DNA from: Lachnospiraceae bacterium
GTDB lineage: Bacteria > Bacillota > Clostridia > Lachnospirales > Lachnospiraceae
Reading direction: 5' to 3'
Assembly: GCA_016301965.1 (NCBI GenBank)
Contig: JAEDOO010000003.1
Location: forward strand, 1 to 49,587
DNA: 49,587 bases
A program made the position numbers and the translations under genes. Positions 32,958 to 40,542 of this stretch are shown piece after piece; within the stretch, counting starts at the first letter, position 1; each line of letters opens with the position of its first letter. Below the pieces are notes generated by a model, which worked only from the letters and a program-made list of their open reading frames with translations, had not been told where the DNA came from and did not search any database.

Positions 32958-33041
32958 ATGAGTACATATGAGGAATTCATGGTTTTGTTGACTACAGCAA
33001 GTTTGATTATTGCAATTCTGAATTTTGCACATAAGAAATAG
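32958..33041 (+). CDS. Holin-like type I toxin peptide, copy 1
   Basis: 27-aa peptide beginning MSTYEEF and ending NFAHKK, with one hydrophobic helix (MVLLTTASLIIAILNF). The MSTYE start, single helix and Lys-rich tail match the putative holin-like toxin (Hol-Tox) peptides of Firmicutes, which insert in the membrane and are silenced by antisense RNA. A GGGGGG run precedes the ATG by 6 nt. A longer open frame exists upstream but would cross the promoter. A near-identical second peptide lies 218 bp downstream. Confidence 0.8.
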   Translation: MSTYEEFMVLLTTASLIIAILNFAHKK

Positions 33042-33076
33042 CCGTCCTGCTCACTGGTATGACCTAGACGACTATT
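33037..33076. terminator. Shared terminator of toxin and antisense RNA, copy 1
   Basis: AATAGCCGTC (33037-33046) pairs with GACGACTATT (33067-33076), starting within the toxin stop codon. It can end both convergent transcripts. Confidence 0.6.
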
Positions 33077-33132
33077 ACTTATAATTATTCACCAGGACAG
33101 GTGATCCGCACTCACCTTCCGGCTGTTCTGAC
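33038..33132 (-). ncRNA. Antisense antitoxin RNA, copy 1
   Basis: The minus strand has consensus -35 TTGACA (33163-33168), 18 nt, and -10 TATAAT (33139-33144), so a transcript of about 95 nt should start near 33132 and end at the shared hairpin. It would be complementary to the 3' part of the toxin mRNA. The ends are estimates. Confidence 0.65.
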
Positions 33133-33258
33133 AAGTGTATTATACCGCAGTCATGTATGTTTTGTCAAATCATATATATTATCAAAACAATATACTTAAC
33201 TGGACAGCCGGGGGACGTGCTCTCATCCAAACTGAGCCTTACAGAGAGGATGATGCTT

Positions 33259-33342
33259 ATGAGTACATACGAAGAATTGCAAATAATACTTACCACTGCA
33301 TTACTGATCGTTGCAATTTTGACTTATACACATAAAAAATAG
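33259..33342 (+). CDS. Holin-like type I toxin peptide, copy 2
   Basis: 27-aa peptide beginning MSTYEEL and ending TYTHKK, with a hydrophobic helix (QIILTTALLIVAILTY). It is the same length as copy 1 and differs at about ten positions, mostly conservative, so both look functional. AGAGG lies upstream of the ATG; two further in-frame ATGs a few codons earlier are less likely because copy 1 starts at the homologous position. Confidence 0.8.
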   Translation: MSTYEELQIILTTALLIVAILTYTHKK

Positions 33343-33377
33343 CCGTCCTGACTTTGACGAGTTGACGACTATTTTTT
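33334..33377. terminator. Shared terminator of toxin and antisense RNA, copy 2
   Basis: AAAAAATAGCCGTC and GACGACTATTTTTT arms with A and T tracts on both sides: a clear bidirectional terminator. Confidence 0.75.
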
Positions 33378-33431
33378 AGTAGAATATTCGCCAGATCGGG
33401 TGAAGTGCACTCACCTTCCGGCTGCCTTGTT
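33340..33431 (-). ncRNA. Antisense antitoxin RNA, copy 2
   Basis: Perfect -35 TTGACA (33461-33466), 17 nt, perfect -10 TATAAT (33438-33443) on the minus strand. The transcript of about 90 nt should start near 33431 and end at the shared hairpin. Stronger than the toxin promoter, as expected for an antitoxin RNA. Confidence 0.68.
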
Positions 33432-33535
33432 AAGTATATTATAGAGCAATAATGCAGTCTTGTCAAATGCGAAAACGTCCGGCACTACCAGTGCGGAGAA
33501 TAGTAATATCACACGAAATATCACACAAAATAAAT

Positions 33536-33557
33536 AAGCCCTGTAATTACAGGGCTT
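33536..33557 (-). terminator. Terminator after tRNA-Ala
   Basis: Perfect palindrome AAGCCCTGTAA-TTACAGGGCTT followed on the minus strand by ATTTATTTT. Confidence 0.75.
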
Positions 33558-33564
33558 ATACCTA

Positions 33565-33637
33565 TGGAGCATACGGGACTTGAACCCGTGGCCTCCACAC
33601 TGCCAGTGTGGCGCGCTCCCAACTGCGCTAATGCCCC
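33565..33637 (-). tRNA. tRNA-Ala (anticodon GGC)
   Basis: 73-nt cloverleaf on the minus strand. The acceptor GGGGCAT pairs with ATGCTCC (one G-T) and the discriminator base is A. The anticodon stem CCACA/TGTGG encloses the loop CTGGCAG, giving anticodon GGC. The T loop GGGTTCAAGTCCC is intact. The terminal CCA is not encoded. Confidence 0.95.
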
Positions 33638-33648
33638 AAACAAGGGAT

Positions 33649-33677
33649 ATTATAGCACGAAGAATTGAGTTTGTCAT
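33649..33677 (-). promoter_or_regulatory. Promoter of tRNA-Ala
   Basis: Minus strand ATGACA (33672-33677), 17 nt, TATAAT (33649-33654), ending 12 bp before the tRNA. Confidence 0.75.
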
Positions 33678-33722
33678 CAAATATTTTCAAATACATCATA
33701 ATTTTTTAAATACACACGCAAA

Positions 33723-33750
33723 CAGCCTGCCGGAAAATCCCGGCAGGCTG
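33723..33750 (-). terminator. Hairpin after the ECF S-component gene
   Basis: CAGCCTGCCGG and CCGGCAGGCTG, 11-bp perfect arms with a 6-nt loop, followed on the minus strand by a short TTTG. Confidence 0.7.
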
Positions 33751-33792
33751 TACCATTACAAGACAAATATGAAATTTGGAGTTCTGAGCAGT

Positions 33793-34326
33793 TTACGCCT
33801 CTGTCGACAGATACTTCTTCAATCTGGTCCACACCAGCCAGGCGATCACACTGCCGATGGCTGCCGTGATCAGCTGTGTCACAGAAAAAGTAGCCTTCGC
33901 TGCCATCTGCATCTTTTCCGGCACACCGCTGCCAAAAACAGGCAGTACTGCATACCAGACTGTCAGCCACAGAAATCCTGCTTTCAGACAGGAACCGATG
34001 ACCAGTCCCAACGGAAGCATTCTGTTTCTGAACAGCCAGGCACAGACCGCGATCAGAGCATTACCGATCATGATGACCGGAAGCATCGCCGGCACCGCAT
34101 TCACGATGGGAGTGGCACCGATCAGCATGGCCGTCAGAGGAGCCACCACAGCAATCAGCACTCCACTATACCATCCACAGCTTAAGGAAGCCAGGATCAA
34201 AATGGCATTTACCATAGGCCCTGTGATATACACGGAAATTCCTTTCAACAGCTGAAAGACCAGACACAATGCCAAAAGAATTCCTGTCTGCACTATCTTC
34301 TTTGTTGTCATCCCCTTTGCTTCCAT
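33793..34326 (-). CDS. ECF transporter S component
   Basis: 177-aa membrane protein with about five to six hydrophobic segments (IVQTGILLALCLVFQLLK, GPMVNAILILASLSCG, GVLIAVVAPLTAMLIG, MIGNALIAVCAWLF). This matches the substrate-binding S subunit of energy-coupling-factor vitamin/cofactor transporters. The substrate cannot be read from sequence. GGAGAAATAGAT precedes the ATG and the gene starts 2 bp after the hydrogenase stop, so the two are cotranscribed. The EcfA/EcfT module must be encoded elsewhere. Confidence 0.82.
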   Translation of the reverse strand: MEAKGMTTKKIVQTGILLALCLVFQLLKGISVYITGPMVNAILILASLSCGWYSGVLIAVVAPLTAMLIGATPIVNAVPAMLPVIMIGNALIAVCAWLFRNRMLPLGLVIGSCLKAGFLWLTVWYAVLPVFGSGVPEKMQMAAKATFSVTQLITAAIGSVIAWLVWTRLKKYLSTEA

Positions 34327-34328
34327 AT

Positions 34329-35867
34329 CTATTTCTCCGTCATCTTTTCACTTTTATCAAACTTCTCCAGATCAGGGATCCAGTCCGCATAAGTGGTGTC
34401 CGCCGCCTGTGCAAAATCTGCCGCTTTCTGGGCTTCTGCCAGAGCCTGCGCTGCCTTATTGATGGGACGCAAAGTACCCGCTCCGGCAATACAGCCGCCG
34501 GGACAAGCCATTCCTTCAAGCAGATAACCGTTATATTTGCCTGCTTTTGCCAGCATCAGCATTTTCTTACAATTATCCAGTCCCTCTGCACTGACTACTT
34601 TCACATTCCGGCTGGGATCCAGTTTTTTAATGTAATTGACCACAGCCTTGGCCACTCCGCCGCTGGCGGCAAAGCCGCGGCCGTCACCGCTGGCCTCTCT
34701 GAGCGGCTTATCCTCAGGCAGATCCGCAAAGAAGATCTCTTTTGCATTAAACATACCGGCTACTTCTTCAAAGGTCAGTACAAAATCCACATAACTCTTT
34801 ACGCTTCTGCGGCTGGCTTCCAGCTTTTTCGCCGCGCAGGGGCCCACAAAGGCGATCTTGCAGTCCGGATGTTTTTTCTTGATCAATCGGGCCGTCAATA
34901 CCATGGGGGTCAGCGCCATGGAAATATTATCTGCCAGCTGTGGGAAAGATTTTTTCGCCATCATTGCCCAGGCCGGGCAGCAGCTGGTAGCCATAAAAGG
35001 CATCTTCTCCGGTACTTCCTCCATAAAATCATGAGCCTCTTCGATGGTACACAGGTCAGCTCCTACGGCAACCTCTGCCACATCCGTAAAGCCCAATGCC
35101 TTAAAGCCCGAACGGATCTTTGCCTCTGTCATCTCCGGGCCAAACTGTCCGGCGATGGCCGGTGCTAAAATGGCATACACCGGAGTATCACTCTGGATGG
35201 CTTTGATGGTCTGGTAAATCTGCCCCTTATCCACAATGGCACTAAACGGACAGTTCACCAGACACATACCGCAGGATACACATTTATCCTGATTGATCTC
35301 TGCTCTGCCGTATTCATCGGAACGGATGGCTCCCATACCACAGGCTTTGGCACAGGGTCTCTCCTGCTTAATGATAGCATTGTAGGAACAGGCATCCATA
35401 CATTTTCCGCACTTTATACATTTATCCGGATCAATCTGCGATTTCCCATGAACAATGGTGATGGCATCCTTCGGGCATACCTCCTTACAGGGATGCTCCA
35501 GACAGCCCTGACAACCGTCCGTCACGTAGACTCTTTTTTCCGGACAGGCATGGCAGGCAAATTTGATGATATTGATCAAAGGCGGTTCATAATATTTCTC
35601 CTCGATCATACTCTCATCCACACCCTTGGAGATCGGTGCATGCTCTGTCATTGGCCGCAAAGACATACCCATAGCCACTCTTAATCTCTCACTTACAATG
35701 GCTCGCTCCAGGAAAATACTGTCACGGTATGTAGCAATTTCTCCGGGAATGATCTTATAGGGCAGCTCTTCCAGCTCCTGACTGCCGCCGCCCTCATAGG
35801 CCAGACGGGCAATCTCGGTAAAGATTTCTTTTCGAATCTGCGTTTTCTGTGAGAATATTCCTCTCAT
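34329..35867 (-). CDS. [FeFe] hydrogenase, group B
   Basis: About 512 aa from the ATG at 35867 (AAGGAG). The N-terminal part has cysteine clusters for Fe-S centres (CHACPEKR, CQGCLEHPCKEVCP, CIKCGKCMDACSYNA, CVSCGMCLVNCPF). The catalytic H-cluster domain carries the three signatures in group B form: TSCCPAWAMM (L1), VGPCAAKK (L2, with Gly where group A has Met) and EGMACPGGCIAGAG (L3). Group B enzymes are soluble and monomeric, found in fermentative Clostridia; the electron partner is probably ferredoxin. Maturation genes hydEFG are not in the window. Confidence 0.92.
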   Translation of the reverse strand: MRGIFSQKTQIRKEIFTEIARLAYEGGGSQELEELPYKIIPGEIATYRDSIFLERAIVSERLRVAMGMSLRPMTEHAPISKGVDESMIEEKYYEPPLINIIKFACHACPEKRVYVTDGCQGCLEHPCKEVCPKDAITIVHGKSQIDPDKCIKCGKCMDACSYNAIIKQERPCAKACGMGAIRSDEYGRAEINQDKCVSCGMCLVNCPFSAIVDKGQIYQTIKAIQSDTPVYAILAPAIAGQFGPEMTEAKIRSGFKALGFTDVAEVAVGADLCTIEEAHDFMEEVPEKMPFMATSCCPAWAMMAKKSFPQLADNISMALTPMVLTARLIKKKHPDCKIAFVGPCAAKKLEASRRSVKSYVDFVLTFEEVAGMFNAKEIFFADLPEDKPLREASGDGRGFAASGGVAKAVVNYIKKLDPSRNVKVVSAEGLDNCKKMLMLAKAGKYNGYLLEGMACPGGCIAGAGTLRPINKAAQALAEAQKAADFAQAADTTYADWIPDLEKFDKSEKMTEK

Positions 35868-36154
35868 AGTTCTCCTTCTCCACAACAATTAATTGATGAA
35901 CGATATCTCTCCCAACAGAAAAAGTCCATTCATTTTGCTATTTAAGCGCATAGGAATGTGTATGACAACGTAACTGTTCAGTACAGGTCAAATCACTTGC
36001 TTAATCCAATGTGCCATACCTCTCTGTTGCGCATTGCATCTAAATCATATCACATCTGCACTTTCGGCGCAAATACCTAAAGGAATATCTATTATTCCAT
36101 TTTTTCATATATACGGGCTGTCTGCAGCACCCTCTGCAAAACAGCCCTGTCCGC
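35868..36154. other. Intergenic region upstream of the hydrogenase gene
   Basis: No gene seen. It contains a minus-strand promoter candidate (TTGTCA, 17 nt, TTAAAT, near 35945-35975), a copy of the dispersed CTGTTCAG-type repeat (35974-36001) and, near 36115-36148, a GGGCTGT/ACAGCCC hairpin after topB that probably ends that transcript. Confidence 0.5.
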
Positions 36155-38356
36155 TTATAGCCTAATATTCTTTAACGCATCCGCAAAAGCATTATTCACG
36201 GGTTCACTGGCTTCTTTCGCCTGCTTTCGCATATAGTTGGCCACGTCCCGTTTGCTGACACCTTTGCCTTCTTTCGCGCGGCGTTCTTCAAAGGAGCTCA
36301 GCTTCTCTTTATGGCCGCAGACACAGACAAACCGCTGGCCGTCTCCCTGCCCTACCAGATCCATCCGTTTATGGCATACGGGGCACCGGGCGTTGGTGTG
36401 GCGGGCGATGGTTTCTCTGTGCCCGCACTCTCTGTCCTGACAGACCAGCATCTTGCCGTGTTTGCCATTGACTTCCAGCATATATTTACCGCAGTCCGGA
36501 CATTTCTTGCTGGTCAGATTGTCGTGGCGGAAGGTTCCCTCAGCACCCCTGATCTCATCGATCAGATGCTTTGTATATTCCTGTATCTCTGCCATAAACT
36601 GCTGATCTTTTTCTTTCCCGGCAGCAATTCCTTTAAGTCTAAGCTCCCAGTCTGCCGTGAGCTCCGGTTTTTTCAGATCTTCCGGCACCAGTTTCAAAAG
36701 CTGGCGTCCTTTGGAGGTGATATGGATCTCATTTCCCTTTTTCTCCATCAGAAAGCTTCCAAACAGCTTCTCTATGATATCCGCACGGGTGGCTACTGTG
36801 CCGAGACCGCCCGTCTCTCCCAGCGTTTTTGCCTGGGTACTGTTCTTATGGGCCATATATTTCACGGGATTTTCCATGGCCGCGATCAGTGTACCTTCGG
36901 TAAAATACGGCGGCGGAGTAGTCTTTCCCTCTGTGATTGTCAGCCGGTCTACCTTCACCCGGGTACCTTTCTTCCATTCTGTCAGCACCGGCGGCGCACT
37001 GGTAAAGCTGTCCCCATTCTCGTCTTCCTCTTCCAGATCGGTATATCCGCTCTCATAGGCTTCTCGCCAGCCGGGAACTTTTTCCACATTGCCCCGCGTC
37101 ACGAAGCATTCTTTCCCCAGTACAGCCTTCACTGAGATTTCTTCACTCTCACAGGCCGGAGACAGCACTGCCAGAAAACGGCGCACTACCATATCGTAGA
37201 TTTTTCTCTCTTCCACACTCATATCTTCCAGCCGCACATACTGCTCTGTGGGAATGATGGCGTGATGGTCAGACACTTTTGCATTGTCCACAAAGGATTT
37301 ACTGCCTTTAACATTCTGTTTTGACAGCTTTAATGCCAGTTTTTTGTAGGGCCCAACAGCGCAGGCAGACAATCGCTCAGCCAATGTCCCCACCATATCC
37401 GATGTAATATACCGGGAATCTGTCCGGGGATACGTCAGGACCTTATGATTTTCGTAAAGACGCTGCATGATATTTAAGGTTTCCTTTGCAGAGAAACCAT
37501 ATTTTGCATTTGCCTCTCTTTGTAATGCTGTCAGATCATATAAGGCCGGCGCGAAGCTCTTTTTAGATTTACGAGAAATTTCCTCGATAATCATTGATTC
37601 CCCAGCACATCCGGCATACAGTTTATCCATCTTTGCTTTATCAAAGCTTCTGCGTGAACCACTTTTCTCTTCTGTCCAGGTAAATGTCACTCCCTGTACC
37701 ACAGCCTTCATGCCATAATACGGCTGCGGCTTAAACTCACGGATCTCCTGTTCTCTGGCAGCGATAATAGCCAAAGTCGGGGTCTGCACACGGCCGCAGG
37801 ACAGCTGGGCATTGTATTTGCAGGTCAACGCTCTGGTGGCATTGATGCCCACCAGCCAGTCTGCTTCAGCACGGGCCACCGCAGCACGGTACAGCGGATA
37901 ATATTCTCTGCCCGGATGCAAACGAGAAAATCCCTCGCGTATGGCCTTGTCCGTTACTGAAGAGATCCACAACCGCTTCAGCGGCTTATGACAATCCGCT
38001 TTTTCCAGAATCCACCGGGCTACCAGCTCACCTTCCCGGCCCGCATCTGTGGCAATGATAATATCCGCCACATCTTTACGGTAAATCTGCTCTTTTACTG
38101 CCCGAAACTGCGCAGAGGTCTGACGGATCACTACCAGTTTCCATTTTTCCGGCATGATGGGAAGAGGCTCCATCTCCCACTTCTGGTATTTCTTATCGTA
38201 CTCCTCCGGATCTGCCAGTGTCACCAGATGCCCCAGGGCCCAGGTCACGATATATTCCTGTCCTTCCATAAAGGTGGCCGTCTTTTTCTGACAGCCCAGC
38301 ACCCGCGCAATATCTCTGGCTACCGAAGGTTTTTCTGCAATAACTAAATGTTTCAT
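36155..38356 (-). CDS. topB: DNA topoisomerase III
   Basis: 733-aa type IA topoisomerase that relaxes and decatenates DNA by single-strand passage. The N-terminal Toprim domain (IAEKPSVARDIARVLG, IIATDAGREGE) is followed by the active-site Tyr in LTYPRTDSRYI (near residue 310). The C-terminus holds two zinc-ribbon modules (CPDCGKYMLEVNGKHG with CQDRECGH; CPVCHKRMDL with CVCGH). It starts overlapping the stop of the PanE-like gene by 4 bp. TopB rather than TopA is based on length and the EYDKKYQKWEMEPLP region. Confidence 0.93.
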   Translation of the reverse strand: MKHLVIAEKPSVARDIARVLGCQKKTATFMEGQEYIVTWALGHLVTLADPEEYDKKYQKWEMEPLPIMPEKWKLVVIRQTSAQFRAVKEQIYRKDVADIIIATDAGREGELVARWILEKADCHKPLKRLWISSVTDKAIREGFSRLHPGREYYPLYRAAVARAEADWLVGINATRALTCKYNAQLSCGRVQTPTLAIIAAREQEIREFKPQPYYGMKAVVQGVTFTWTEEKSGSRRSFDKAKMDKLYAGCAGESMIIEEISRKSKKSFAPALYDLTALQREANAKYGFSAKETLNIMQRLYENHKVLTYPRTDSRYITSDMVGTLAERLSACAVGPYKKLALKLSKQNVKGSKSFVDNAKVSDHHAIIPTEQYVRLEDMSVEERKIYDMVVRRFLAVLSPACESEEISVKAVLGKECFVTRGNVEKVPGWREAYESGYTDLEEEDENGDSFTSAPPVLTEWKKGTRVKVDRLTITEGKTTPPPYFTEGTLIAAMENPVKYMAHKNSTQAKTLGETGGLGTVATRADIIEKLFGSFLMEKKGNEIHITSKGRQLLKLVPEDLKKPELTADWELRLKGIAAGKEKDQQFMAEIQEYTKHLIDEIRGAEGTFRHDNLTSKKCPDCGKYMLEVNGKHGKMLVCQDRECGHRETIARHTNARCPVCHKRMDLVGQGDGQRFVCVCGHKEKLSSFEERRAKEGKGVSKRDVANYMRKQAKEASEPVNNAFADALKNIRL

Positions 38357-39264
38357 TTCCAGCTCTCTTCTATCTCTCTGATCCGTTCATACAAAAACTC
38401 GTTAACAGGTACCAGAATGTTCTTTTCCTTCGCTCTTTTTATCACGGTTCCCGCAAACATCTCCACCTCCGAGAATCTATGGGCTACCGCATCCTGCTGC
38501 ATGGAAGGAATTCCTGTTGGCGACAATGTCTTTAAAATATCCACATACATATTCAGGTCTTGCTCAGAAAGAGGAATTTTCTCGCTATTTGCCAGTGCTA
38601 TCACCTCGCGCATAGCAGAGATCATGGTACGGTTGGCTTCTCCCGGAATCAGGCAGCCATGATAATTGGTATTAAAGGCCATACAGCACTGATTAATGCC
38701 CACATTCAGCATAAATTTGCTCCAGAGACGGTACAGAATATCCTCTTCCCGGACATAGGGCATCTGAATTTCTTCAAAATACGCCTGCACTGCGTCCACA
38801 TTTTCTGTCTGCTCCTCATATCGGGCACCGATATGCAGCTCTCCCATTTTCGTAAAAGTCAACTGTTCTCCTGCTTTCATGGCATCCATGCCCTGAGCTA
38901 CGGTATACAGCAATTTCTCTCTTCCAAAGCGCTTTTCCAGAATCTCCTCGCTGTCGATACCGTTCATTACAGACATGATGATGGTGTGCTCATCCACACA
39001 TTTTTCCATATCTTCCATGGCCGATGCCAGACCGTTGTATTTTACAGCCACCATCACAAGGTCAGCCGGTTTTGTCTCCTTACAGTCGCAAAGCGGCATC
39101 TCGTAGGTTTTGCCGTTTTTGTAAAACAGTTTTCCGGCATATTTTTCCACTCTCTGGCTGTTCATGATAAACTGCACCGGGTGTCCTGCATCGATGCACT
39201 GCGTGCCATACAGGATGCCCAGGGCACCCATACCGATGATGGCTACGTTCTCTATCTTCTTCAT
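38353..39264 (-). CDS. Ketopantoate reductase family protein (PanE/ApbA)
   Basis: 303-aa NADPH-dependent reductase. The Rossmann motif VAIIGMGALGILYGTQC occupies about residues 7-23. The family segments VKYNGLASAMEDM and the Lys in LWSKFMLNVGINQCCMAFN (active-site region) are present. True PanE makes pantoate for coenzyme A, but many paralogues in Clostridia act on other 2-oxo acids. No panB/panC is adjacent. It overlaps topB by 4 bp, so the two genes are translationally coupled without obvious functional relation. Confidence 0.85.
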   Translation of the reverse strand: MKKIENVAIIGMGALGILYGTQCIDAGHPVQFIMNSQRVEKYAGKLFYKNGKTYEMPLCDCKETKPADLVMVAVKYNGLASAMEDMEKCVDEHTIIMSVMNGIDSEEILEKRFGREKLLYTVAQGMDAMKAGEQLTFTKMGELHIGARYEEQTENVDAVQAYFEEIQMPYVREEDILYRLWSKFMLNVGINQCCMAFNTNYHGCLIPGEANRTMISAMREVIALANSEKIPLSEQDLNMYVDILKTLSPTGIPSMQQDAVAHRFSEVEMFAGTVIKRAKEKNILVPVNEFLYERIREIEESWK

Positions 39265-39379
39265 GTGAAGTCTTCTCCTTTTTTTTGCTCAGGGTTTATC
39301 ATAGCACAGTCGGCTTTAAATTACTATCCTGGTGTTTTTCCGCAAAATAAAAAGCCATTTCTGCATATCTCTGAAGCAC

Positions 39380-39398
39380 TCTGCCGGCGGCCGGCAGA
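39380..39398. repeat. Perfect 19-bp palindrome upstream of the PanE-like gene
   Basis: TCTGCCGGC-G-GCCGGCAGA, 9-bp arms around a single base, immediately followed by a second dyad (AAGAAAT-AG-ATTTCTT). The first is GC-rich within AT-rich surroundings. It may be an operator or part of a terminator; nothing more can be said. Confidence 0.5.
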
Positions 39399-39446
39399 AA
39401 GAAATAGATTTCTTTTTGCATACATATTCCCCATACAGACATAAGG

Positions 39447-39484
39447 CTGCTGCAAATGGGTGGTCTCCCATTTGCAGCAGTCTA
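39447..39484. terminator. Hairpin terminator after the tail-anchored unknown gene
   Basis: CTGCTGCAAATGGG and CCCATTTGCAGCAG form a perfect 14-bp stem with a 6-nt loop. T-rich sequence flanks it weakly on both sides. Confidence 0.6.
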
Positions 39485-39561
39485 TTTTAAAAAAACCATA
39501 TTCACTCGTCACAGTAATCTCTCGGATAACTGCAGGTGTTATTTTTCAGAAAAATTCCTTT

Positions 39562-40518
39562 CTAAAGCAGAGAAACCAAATACTGTATCAATGTCCATAA
39601 TCCATTTCCTGCTGCACCAATAGCCAGAAGAATAATTGTATATACAATCAGACTGGCACAGCTTACTGTCTGACGTGACGTTTCAATATAAAAGTTAAAC
39701 TGGCGTTTCAGATTTCGTTCTCTGGTTTGATTCCACTGATAAATAATGGCACTCTCACGGGGAAAATCATTTGGTGCATATGTTTTATATAGATTATCTT
39801 CCAGACGACGTACACGATAACAGTTGCTGTCATTAATGTCATAGGATTCATCCACCGCCATCGTAACAACAGCTTTCTTCAGTTTTTGCCGGTAAAATCC
39901 TCCCATCTTTCGTATTTTTTCCGGGAGCATCCTTGCCTCATTGATTCTGACAGAATACCCGTATTTGACAGAAACCACCGGACTGGTCACCAGATTCTTT
40001 AGATGAGCAAAAAATTTCATTGGACTTTTCCCTCTGGAAAAAACAGCATCCAGTGATTTGTGCGGAACACGAAACAGTATATATATTTCATCGTTATCCA
40101 GATATTCCTGAGCTTTTTCCAGAGAAATCTGAATTAATGATCCTTCGTCCACTGGCTGCAGAGTAAATCCAACACCGGAAATATGCAGAATATCCACAGT
40201 CTTTCCGTTATAGGCAATCTCCGATGCACAGTCGTTCTTTTTGTAATCCAGCCAGCAGGTAGTACTGAAAACAGCACACAGAATGCCTTCATTATCCAGT
40301 TTCAGAGACAGATCCTCTACCTCTGCTTCCGTGACATAAAAGGGAATATACACAAACAGATTTTTTGTTTCCCGTACACCGCGGATGTGTATACCAAAAT
40401 CGACATACGTTTTTCCCTGAGGATTGATCCACTCATTCAGATATACCGTACTGGTATCATCACCTTCTATCCAGACTCCCCAGCCATCATCCGCAAAACG
40501 TCTTTGTTTTGAAGCCAT
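39562..40518 (-). CDS. Hypothetical protein with C-terminal membrane helix, 318 aa
   Basis: Not recognised. Residues 1-240 are soluble, beta-rich in the first half (WGVWIEGDDTSTVYLNEWI, TYVDFGIHIRGVRETKNLFVYI, DEIYILFRVP), with a positively charged region (LPEKIRKMGGFYRQKLKKAV). A late amphipathic segment (NQTRERNLKRQFNFYIETSR) precedes a single hydrophobic helix near residues 283-302 (VSCASLIVYTIILLAIGAAG), so the bulk is cytosolic and tail-anchored. GGAGG lies upstream of the ATG. It begins 24 bp after the STAS-kinase stop and is surely cotranscribed with it; a role in the same signalling route is inferred. Confidence 0.72.
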   Translation of the reverse strand: MASKQRRFADDGWGVWIEGDDTSTVYLNEWINPQGKTYVDFGIHIRGVRETKNLFVYIPFYVTEAEVEDLSLKLDNEGILCAVFSTTCWLDYKKNDCASEIAYNGKTVDILHISGVGFTLQPVDEGSLIQISLEKAQEYLDNDEIYILFRVPHKSLDAVFSRGKSPMKFFAHLKNLVTSPVVSVKYGYSVRINEARMLPEKIRKMGGFYRQKLKKAVVTMAVDESYDINDSNCYRVRRLEDNLYKTYAPNDFPRESAIIYQWNQTRERNLKRQFNFYIETSRQTVSCASLIVYTIILLAIGAAGNGLWTLIQYLVSLL

Positions 40519-40542
40519 GTAGATTATCCTCCGAGATCGTAA

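Larger units (their letters stand above)
32902..33168. other. Type I toxin-antitoxin module, copy 1
   Basis: Complete module: toxin leader with AGCCGGGGGACGTGCTCTCA, toxin ORF at 32958-33041, shared bidirectional hairpin at 33037-33076, and a convergent antisense RNA promoter at 33139-33168. The second copy (33205-33466) has the same order. The leader and the antisense RNA 5' end share the CAGCCGG segment, so the mature RNAs can pair both at the terminator and at their 5' regions, as in Fst/par-type loci. Confidence 0.75.
33205..33466. other. Type I toxin-antitoxin module, copy 2
   Basis: Tandem duplicate of the preceding module in the same orientation. The leader repeat (33205-33225), the 3' repeat CACTCACCTTCCGGCTG (33408-33424) and the antisense promoter are conserved, while loop sequences have diverged. 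This divergence could prevent cross-silencing between the two copies. Confidence 0.75.

Noticed and set aside
32902..33430. CRISPR-like repeats from the recurring CAGCCGG and CTCACCTTCCGG segments
   Set aside because: The repeats occur twice each as parts of a duplicated unit containing a peptide gene, not as regular short repeats.
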